The notes below the pieces were generated by a model. It saw only the letters and a list, made by a program, of their open reading frames with translations. It was not told the origin of the DNA and searched no databases. From Nemophila menziesii (taxonomy: Eukaryota > Streptophyta > Magnoliopsida > Boraginales > Hydrophyllaceae): 64,000 nucleotides of DNA. Both the position numbers and the translations under genes were made by a program. Positions 56,750 through 64,000 of the stretch are shown one piece after another; the first letter of the stretch is position 1, and each line of letters starts with the position of its first letter. The stretch lies in assembly GCA_029959085.1 (NCBI GenBank), contig JARWIR010000042.1, positions 3,380,544 through 3,444,543 of the forward strand, read 5' to 3'.

Positions 56750-58470
56750 AGATTCACTCATATTCGCATATCTAATAAATTCCATAATTAAAACACAATA
56801 TAATGGTAAGTTTGTTACTATACCTTACATCTATTATCTAGTTCTATAACTAAACCCCCCGTCAAGGTGATCATTACTAGGGATGTCAATGGGGCGCGGG
56901 TTTGCGGGTACCCGCCCCACCTTACTTTAAACGGGGCGGGATTTAAGGTACTAAATGGGGCTTGGGGCGGGTTGTGGGGATGGATCTTCAAAACCCGCAC
57001 GAGGCGGGGCGGGTTGTGGGGATAAGTATTCCCCTCCCCGCAAACCCTCCCCGCATGTATATAATATATAATTAATATATTTCATCTATAATATATATTT
57101 TAATTTCAATAATTATTCAAATCAAATTTGTGTCGTCTATTATAACACACAAAGTTTGAATTATTCAAATGAAAGTGCAACTCCAAGGGCATAATTTGTT
57201 TAAAAATCAAAATACAAATGCAAATTCTGAAGAATGGAATATTTGAGAGTTCAAAAAATAGTAAAATTTGTAGTAATAAAAAAAAATTGAACGATCAAAT
57301 TGAAACCCGCGGGTAGAACCCACACCCCGCGGGGAATAGATGAGCGGGATGGGGCGGGGTGTGGGGAAGAACAACGCGGGGGCGGGGCGGGGCGTGGGGC
57401 TTCTATTTTTTTGTGGGGCGGGGTGCGGGGATAGGTAAACCCGCCCCAAACCCGCCCCATTGACATCCCTAATCATTACGCCACTATAATGAATAGCTTA
57501 ATTACTAACTCCTATTTTTGATTCATAACTTCAAAAACAGCAAATAAATTCAAGATAATAGAATTTACAAAATTACCCAATTTAAATTAAATCTTTCAAT
57601 CCCAAACTCGAAACACTAATTAAATAGATTGGGGCTCAACCCACTAAAGCGATTCTCAAGCACAAATGAATTTAGTTCATAACAGAATTAAAAACTAAAG
57701 AATTAAAAAAATGAACTCATGTTTATTACAGAATTAAAAGATAAGAAAACCTAATTAAGGATTGGGTTTGGCTGTGATTTGGAGAAGATGACTTTCTCCA
57801 ACTCTTAGCTTTCTCCTTTTCCTTGAATCTGACTTTTGCTCTGGCGTTTCTGACTTGTGTAAATTGAATTGTGTGTAAAATAAAAGTCAAAAGGTCTATT
57901 TATATGCTTAAAATCGGACTTGGGCTATTACTTAAGTGAATTAGTGAAATATTAAAAAGCCCAAGTCCAGTCTTTTATTTCAAATCCCGTAACTGATGTA
58001 CAGTCCGTAGCAAAACGACTGTCACTTTCTCAAATCAACTCCAAATTGACCCATTCCAGTTGCTAAACTCAATAAGGAATAAAACCTATTTCATGACCCA
58101 AAGGTTGAATCCAAGTGTAAGCAACTCAAAATCATCAATCAATATCAGCCTTCCAGATTTGCAGCTTTCCTTGTCAATTCTTCGGGAAATCTTTTCTCGC
58201 CTTTGTCTTTTCTACACAATCTAAGACTTTAATTCTCTATTTCTCTCCTTTTATTGATTCTCCTAGCATCCATGGACCTACAAAATTTGCACTAAAAACA
58301 ACCCATTTAATGTGCAAAAGTTTAATAAATGAAAAATAATAAATTCCAAGGAGAGAAAATGAAATATAACGAAATAACACTAAAAGTCTATCATATTAGT
58401 CAATTATCCACCTAAAACGATGTATCCTAAGGGTATAAAAGTAGAACAAAAAGGGAGACATCATTTATGC
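56750..58470 (+). repeat. Noncoding retroelement-derived repeat, copy B
   Basis: Related to 21270-22790 in the same orientation: shared aaccccccgtcaaggtgatc, cccgtaactg, ccattccagttgctaaa, ttccagatttgcagctt, gtgcaaaagtttaataaatg and gggagacatcat. It is interrupted by a hAT-type MITE at 56878-57471. No coding region. Confidence 0.55.
56878..57471. mobile_element. hAT-type MITE, 594 bp, nested in repeat copy B
   Basis: The ends TAGGGATGTCAATGGGGCGC and, reverse-complemented, TAGGGATGTCAATGGGGCGG are nearly identical. A perfect 8-bp duplication ATCATTAC flanks it (56870-56877, 57472-57479). The Pro/Arg-rich frames inside come from its GC-rich ends and are not genes. Confidence 0.95.
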
Positions 58471-59037
58471 GCGTTAGATAATTATTCATCTTATCTCTAT
58501 TTTATCCCAACATCTAAATTCGTCTACGCTTATTGAATATAAGTAGATCTAACGAATTAAATCCCTGCGAACAAACTTTTCTTATCAACTAAACTTGCAA
58601 ACGATCTGTAATACTTGCAGTGAGTTTCTCGTGGTAGTCAAGGGTGTGTCTTTTATTTGTTATCTTTATTTATCAGCTTATTTATCACACCTTTGCCCCC
58701 ACCACTAGAATTAAGCATTTTCTTTGATAACAACATTATAAGCCTTTACTCTTTAGTTTGAGGACTTGACTATATGACCTACCCTCGAGTCACATGCTTA
58801 GGACTAGTTGTCTTGGAGCTTGAGTTTGGGGTGGTGGATGCACGTGATCATACATTGGATGGGTAGATGTTTATCTCACACTTTATCATGTTGCACTTTA
58901 TTTGAAAGTTACCATATTTGAGAAAAAGATAAGATTTTGAAAAAAAAGAGAAAAATCGAGACACAAAAAAAAATTAACACGAAAACTCACATCGAAAAGA
59001 GTCTCGTGTTAGATTTACAAAAGAGAGTGTGTGTGTG

Positions 59038-59078
<41 letters not shown>

Positions 59079-59940
59079 AGAATAAAGAAATCCGGCAAGG
59101 AAATCATCATTAATTGGTTAGGGACTTGTGGGGATGCTTAGCTATGACATCAAGTGTGTTGAGTGAGAACAATTATGAGCGTAAAATCAATCTCTAGGGT
59201 GATTAGTTGATAGATAGTGAGGAGAGGGCCAAAATCTCACTATAAATTACACAAATTATATTACACGAAACCTTAAGCCTGCTCTACACCTAAAGCCCTC
59301 ACTGTTTATAGTTCTGTGGTTTAGTAACCATTGAACGAATAGGGAGTAGTTGAGTGTACCATTAGACATCATGGAAGGATCAAGCAACAACCTATATCAA
59401 CTGGTTCAAACTAAGTAAAACGACTTCTTCTTGCATTGTAAAACTAATTTATTCTTGATATAATTAATGTGTTGGTTATATGTACGATAAGTATAATTGT
59501 AGATTATTTCTCAAGAATTACTTCAGGATACTTGTTTAGGTATTATTTTCGGATCATCTCTTGTTTTTTTCCTTCGTGATTAGTTTTAATATGGGCCCTA
59601 GTTTTGCTATTATTTTTTTGAGACGACTAAACTTTGAGTCGTGGGTTTTGATGTCTCGTATTTTATGATAGATTTATAGTGTCATTAGATGCCCCATCCA
59701 GGGATTTTGTTGACCGCGGTTGGACTTGATCCTAATAATTGTATATTTCCTATTGAATATTGTGTTGTTGAGAGCTAGAATAAAAGCAGGTGGACCATTT
59801 TCTTGCGTTTGTTAATAGCTGATCTTGGCATTTAAGCATATCAAGAAGATTGGACCCTAATTTCTGATAAACAAAAGGTTAATTTATTTTGTTTATTTTT
59901 AATGTTTTACTTTACTTTTTTAACACTGATTATGTTTTTA
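58471..59940. other. Retroelement-like noncoding DNA with microsatellites
   Basis: No gene recognised. (GT)10 at 59027-59046 abuts a (TA) run at 59048-59074. Sequence around 58.7-59.2 kb looks like an untranslated part of a gypsy-type element, but this is a guess. Confidence 0.35.
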
Positions 59941-59944
59941 TTGT

Positions 59945-61520
59945 CATATTAGGCCATGGGATTTGGTGCCAGCAATATGATAACTACTACATGGAATAGA
60001 AGATGGACATTGTCTGCGCCATTTGTATACCAATTTCAAGAAACTTCATCCAGGGTCCAATTTGAAAGAGAAGATGTGGTGGGCTGTTAAATCACCTAGG
60101 GTAGAGGTGTTTACCAACTACATGGATCAACTGAAAGCCATAGATGAGCCATAAATGAATCTGATTTCCGATGGTTGGAACAACAGAACCCTGAGTTTTG
60201 GTCTCGCTTACACATTCGAACAATTACAAAATGTGATATGGTGTTGAATAATATCTCAGAGTGTTTTAATTTATTGCTCCTTGATGCACATGAAAAGTAT
60301 ATTATACCTATGCTAGAGATGATCGGGACATATTTGATGAATAAATTTGAGAAGAAGAGAAGTTGGATTAAGTCTTGAAGGGGGCTATTTGTCCTAAAAT
60401 TCATAACTTGATCAATAGGAACAAGGACTTTACATCAATATGGACGACTTCATAGGCTGGAGACAAATTTTTGAGATAAAAGGGGGCCAGGACTTGCAAT
60501 TCACAGTTTATATGGATAAGAAGTTATGTAGATGTCTCCGATGGGAATTATCTAGAGTACCTTGTACACATGCAATTGTGGTTATTACTTATCTTGTAGA
60601 AGACATAGAATCTTATGTGGATGAATGCTACAGCAAAGATTCTTATATTAGGGCTTATCAACCTGTGATAATGCCTACTAATAGTCCCACCTTATGGCCA
60701 CGTTCTGATCATTCACCTTTGAAGACACCCAAGTCTCTTAAACTTCCAGGTAGACCAAACAAACAAAGAAGACGTGATCCCGGTGAAGGGCGCATTAAAG
60801 CAGCACAAAACCACCCTCCGGTTACTCTAATGTGTACAAATCCTATATTGATACTACGATTTTCAAAGTGCAAAAAAAGGACACAACAAAAGGACTTGTA
60901 ACGAAGAATATGTCCAAGGCAATGGTGTGGTTAAAAATGTGTTCAATGAGGAAGAAAATGTCAACATAGAATAAGCACTATTTGATGGTACTTATGTTCC
61001 AACACAACTGTCTACATTTGAAGGTATGAATGAATTGCTAGCTTGTTGGAATGATCAAGACTTTCAGGCACTACTTGACACTCATATGGAACAATTCGAG
61101 AGTTTGGTCCCTAGCTATTCCCAATTACAAGTTCTTACAAACAAAGAAGCACATAAAGAGAGCGGAGAACCTTCAAGCAATGAAGCTAAAAAAGTTGTTG
61201 AAGCACCTTCCACCAAAGAATTTGTTTAAAAAACGAGTGAGGAAGCTTCACCCAATGAAGTTGCTGAAAATGAGAGTGAGAACCCAGCTAAGAAAGAAGC
61301 TTGCAAACCAAAGGGTAAGGAAAAGTGTAGCATATATCGCAAACAAGGACATGATGTGCGCAAATGCCCCGTTAATCAATCTAAGGTATAACTTTATACA
61401 CTTTACAATTTATATATTAATGTTGTACCTAATGAAGTTGTTTTTGTTATGTAGTTGGTTGATGAAGATGTTGGTCCTTCAAGAACAAGTGACTGTACCA
61501 GAATGTTTAGATCAATAAAA
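59945..61520 (+). pseudogene. MULE transposase remnant B (C-terminal half, SWIM zinc finger)
   Basis: Broken plus-strand frames in order. 60012-60150 reads EDGHCLRHLYTNFKKLHPGS, then WWAVKSPRVEVFTNYMDQLK. 60175-60378 has HIRTITKCDMVLNNISECFN and LEMIGTYLMNKFEKKR. 60440-60901 contains the SWIM finger (KLCRCLRWELSRVPCTHAIV: C-x-C...C-x-H) and YVDECYSKDSYIRAYQPVIM, then KLPGRPNKQRRRDPGE. A degenerate zinc knuckle lies at ~61326-61370 (CSIYRKQGHDVRKCP, second Cys changed to Tyr). The N-terminal catalytic half is missing or unrecognisable. Stops at about 60152, 60378 and 60901 make it inactive. Confidence 0.8.
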
Positions 61521-61720
61521 GGAAAACAAAATAAACTGATGGTTTTGGATTAGTTGATGAGTAGGAGAATTCAGCAACTTTGAAGATATTTTGTGGATTT
61601 TAATGTTATATTTTGGGTGAATTTTGTAATTTTGTTATATCTTAGATGAATTTTACGGTTTTGAAGTATTTTGGATATTGTTGGATTTAATTTGGGTGAA
61701 TTTGGATGTATTTTGGATAA

Positions 61721-61900
61721 GGAAAATACTCCCATCCAATATTGGATGATCCTACACCAATTATATTCATACACATACCCCATGTTTTAAACTTACAAAA
61801 GTAACTAACTTATTAATCTAATGACATGTGTTTTGTTATATTAATCAACGGTTGTAATGTAAATATTGGACCATCCAATATTGGATGGAAGTCTTACCCT
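61721..61900. mobile_element. Small MITE with ATCCAATATTGGAT ends
   Basis: The left part GGAAAATACTCCCATCCAAT and the right end reverse-complemented GGGTAAGACTTCCATCCAAT are inverted and similar. It is related internally to 51344-51507. The target duplication is unclear. Confidence 0.6.
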
Positions 61901-61984
61901 TCGGATAATGTTGATTTATTTTGGGATTTTATGAATTATATTTGGTGTTAATTTATATATCATTACCTAATTGCAAAGTATTTA

Positions 61985-62480
61985 TATTATAGGGACTTAA
62001 TTGTAATAGTTTAAAAAGTAGCAGGGACCTAATTGCAAAATTTTAGAACTTTTAGGGACCTAATTGCAAAATTTTAGAACTTAAATGGATCTTTTTGCAA
62101 AGTTATGTAAATTAGAGGGACCAAACTACATAAGTTTAATAATGCAGGGACCTAACTACAAAATATTACTAATTAAAGTAACTGAATATAAAAAGACTAT
62201 TAAACTCCAGGGACCTAATTGAAATATATTTCAACATATAAGGAAACAATTGTAAACTATTAATTCTGCTTCTTCCATATCTATAGGGCCTTAATTGCTA
62301 ATAATAAAAATACAGGGACCTTATTGCAAAGATTACATACATATATAGGACCTAATTGCAATTAACCTATAAATGACCTTGTCTAAACACTACACATACT
62401 ATCTTTAGCCAAAATCCAAGTAACCTATAGTGCAAATATTCTGCAAATTACACATCAGGGACCAAAGTGCAATTTTAAGT
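61985..62480 (+). repeat. Degenerate tandem repeat built on gggacctaattgcaaa
   Basis: About ten variants of gggacctaattgcaaaattt occur at irregular 25-60 bp spacing (e.g. 62025, 62055, 62113, 62147, 62210, 62316, 62458). Similar motifs are found in terminal regions of some plant MULEs. It sits between the MULE transposase remnant and the GRF gene fragment. Confidence 0.7.
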
Positions 62481-62674
62481 TAAATCGAGAACAACACAAA
62501 GTCTGCAATTACAAGAACCAAATTCATTGCACTGTCAACATTTCAATTCAACTCAAACAATAAAACAAACAAGGGAATTACAATTCAATTCACTAACATT
62601 GAATACAAACTAATCTTAGAACACTACAAATTCAAAAATTAAAAACCAACAACTTAATCACCCATCTTCATCTT

Positions 62675-63029
62675 TTACCCAATCCACATAAACACCATAA
62701 ACAACACGAAATAGAAGATTTTCTTAGTAAAACACAGCTTATACTCCAACTTTATCTTCTTCAACTCCAAAATTTGAATTTCTTGTTCACAATCTTCAAG
62801 CTTGGACTTCTTCTCATTTATATTTCTCGACAACCCAGGGATACCTACAGAGCTACGAGCGCACATAGGAGGATCATACCACTCGAACAACCCACAATCT
62901 TTGCCTTCATCGTATTTCTCGCAACTAAACAATCTTCTACCATGTTGTTTCCATGAAGTGGTAATCTTTGGATTTAATCCACAAAAACTGAAACTTTGCC
63001 TTTGATGTATTGTTAAAAAGGGATGTCAT
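62675..63029 (-). pseudogene. GRF-type zinc-finger protein gene, frameshifted
   Basis: On the minus strand the start is probably ATG 63027-63029 (TSLFNNTSKAKFQF). After this a one-base shift near 62989 leads to CGLNPKITTSWKQHGRRLFS, then CEKYDEGKDCGLFEWYDPPM and C. This is the GRF zinc finger (C..CG...TSW...GR.F..C...GC.FFEW.D). A coiled coil (INEKKSKLEDCEQEIQILEL) and a hydrophobic C-terminal anchor (IFYFVLFMVFMWIG) follow, a common plant architecture of unknown function often found with transposons. The frameshift suggests a pseudogene. Proximity to the MULE remnant suggests capture by that element. Confidence 0.65.
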
Positions 63030-63470
63030 TGAAGATTTTAGGTCTTAACGGGAAGGAACGCTTGATTTTTTGGGATCGAAAGGGGGAAAGGGTGGAGTAT
63101 AAAACATACTAGGAGTGTTTTCCTTGACCCAAAACCCGCGGGTGTTGGCAAAGTTCGATCCAGGCTCATCTAATGGCGGGGCGCTATTTTTAAGGTCCTA
63201 TCTAGAGGGTCTTTAATGACAAGTTTTGGGTGGGCTTGAATCGGGCTCGGGCCAAACGGTCCTATATTAAATTAATATATTATATATTATCTTTTTAAAT
63301 AATTATACATATATTTGAAGATACATCATATTATTATTTATGGCACGTTTGACTAATAGTATAAAATCTTAAATATTATTCCACTACATATTTAATCAAT
63401 TGATCTTTTATGCTCTTTTCAAGTTACTGTATTATCTTTAATGGATATACAAGTTAATGTACTATTTTAG
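63030..63470. other. Intergenic, no gene seen
   Basis: AT-rich. A G-rich segment at 63130-63250 contains short motifs (aacccgcgggt) like hAT-MITE ends, but no paired terminus. Confidence 0.3.
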
Positions 63471-63650
63471 AGTAATGCTGGGTATCACCCAAAAAGTGAT
63501 CACCCAAATATCACCTTACTAGGTGGTCCAATTAAACTGTTTCATATAAGAGAGAGAAAAAAAGTAACCAGAAAAGAGAAACAGTTTAATTGGACTACCT
63601 AGGAAGGTGATATTTGGGTGATCACTTTTTGGGTGATACCCAGCATTACT
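63471..63650. mobile_element. Hairpin MITE, 180 bp, near-perfect inverted repeat
   Basis: The left arm starts AGTAATGCTGGGTATCACCC and the right arm ends with its exact reverse complement. The arms continue through atcacccaaatatcacct and ggtccaattaaactgtttc to a ~40-base loop (aagagagagaaaaaaagtaa...). The whole unit can fold into one long hairpin. Confidence 0.9.
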
Positions 63651-63701
63651 CATATTAAAATTAGCTATATAGATTCTAAACTAATATGTAATAAAATAGT
63701 G

Positions 63702-63855
63702 AGTAATGCTGGGTATCACCCAAGAAGTGATCACTCAAATATCACCTTCCTAGGTGGTCCAATTAAACTGTTTCTCTTTCCTGGTTACTTTTTTTCTCTC
63801 TCTTATATGAAACAGTTTAATTGGACCACCTAGGAAGGTGATATTTGGGTGATCA
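63702..63855. mobile_element. Second hairpin MITE copy, right end truncated, loop inverted
   Basis: It starts with the same AGTAATGCTGGGTATCACCC and carries the same arms, but its loop is the reverse complement of the first copy's (ggttactttttttctctctc). It breaks off after gggtgatca, missing about 28 bases of the right end. Confidence 0.85.
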
Positions 63856-64000
63856 GTATAAATTTTTATAATAATGGTAATTATCTTCAATGAATATTTA
63901 GAAATTTAGAATCTATATAGCTGGTTTAAATATATTACGTATGGCATATATTTTTATAATAATGGTAATTAGATTCATTGAATATTTAGAAGTTTACAGT

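Noticed and set aside
56818..57476. Proline-rich frames near the hAT-type MITE
   Set aside because: They arise from GC-rich MITE ends read in several frames.

Overview
This window is plant nuclear DNA, most likely from a eudicot. It is AT-rich, its host genes are split by short GT-AG introns, and most of it is transposon debris: Ty1/copia, Ty3-gypsy-like, L1-type LINEs, PIF/Harbinger, MULE, hAT and Stowaway/Tourist MITEs. The clearest host genes are a Qc-SNARE of the SYP51/SYP52 type (minus strand, 11416-12435, five coding exons, 230 residues), a nucleus-encoded mitochondrial ribosomal protein S11 (plus strand, 41006-42195, two coding exons, 226 residues) and one intact tRNA-Val(AAC) gene heading a tandem cluster of four (7020-8423). 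Two or three short possible genes (24.1-24.5 kb, 31.8-32.2 kb, perhaps 28.9-29.2 kb) have clean splice sites or long reading frames, but I do not recognise the families. No species can be named from this sequence.

Layout. 0-2.1 kb: a partial MULE-family end, a GC-rich repeated segment that looks LTR-derived, and an F-box fragment. 2.9-7.0 kb, minus strand: a dead PIF/Harbinger transposon (Myb/SANT-like ORF1 plus DDE transposase, each with an in-frame stop) fused to a decayed copia pol gene. 7.0-8.7 kb: the tRNA-Val repeats, the fourth split by a Tourist-like MITE. 9.05-10.46 kb: a copia LTR-like segment and a Stowaway MITE. 11.4-12.4 kb: the SNARE gene. 14.7-20.4 kb: gypsy-like debris enclosing two inverted arrays of an approximately 85-90 bp repeat. 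21.3-23.1 kb: a noncoding retroelement-derived repeat and a MITE. 24-29 kb: a small gene, a LINE remnant split by a 1.5 kb hAT-type element, a GA microsatellite and a possible small gene.

29.99-31.78 kb and 49.25-50.64 kb hold two complete members of a non-autonomous MULE-like family. Both have perfect 9-bp target duplications, related ends, a shared promoter-like core and a minisatellite of about 21 bp in the same place. 34.38-39.15 kb is a structurally complete Ty1/copia element with identical LTRs and one 1427-codon gag-pol frame, so a very recent insertion; it sits in a degenerate telomere-like tract. A LINE fragment (39.6-40.7 kb) lies immediately upstream of the S11 gene. 46-47.2 kb is another LINE fragment. 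52.6-54.3 kb and 59.9-61.5 kb are two decayed MULE transposases, with a GRF zinc-finger gene fragment at 62.7-63.0 kb. Two hAT-type MITEs (55.9 and 56.9 kb) and two hairpin MITEs (63.5 and 63.7 kb) complete the right side.

There is no operon-like organisation. The three confident host genes (tRNA-Val, SNARE, S11) are unrelated islands among nested insertions. The observations most worth checking are the MULE-like family with frame-preserving minisatellites, the histidine at the SNARE zero-layer position, the tRNA cluster decaying by mutation and MITE insertion, the inverted repeat arrays, and the copia-Harbinger fusion reading frame.
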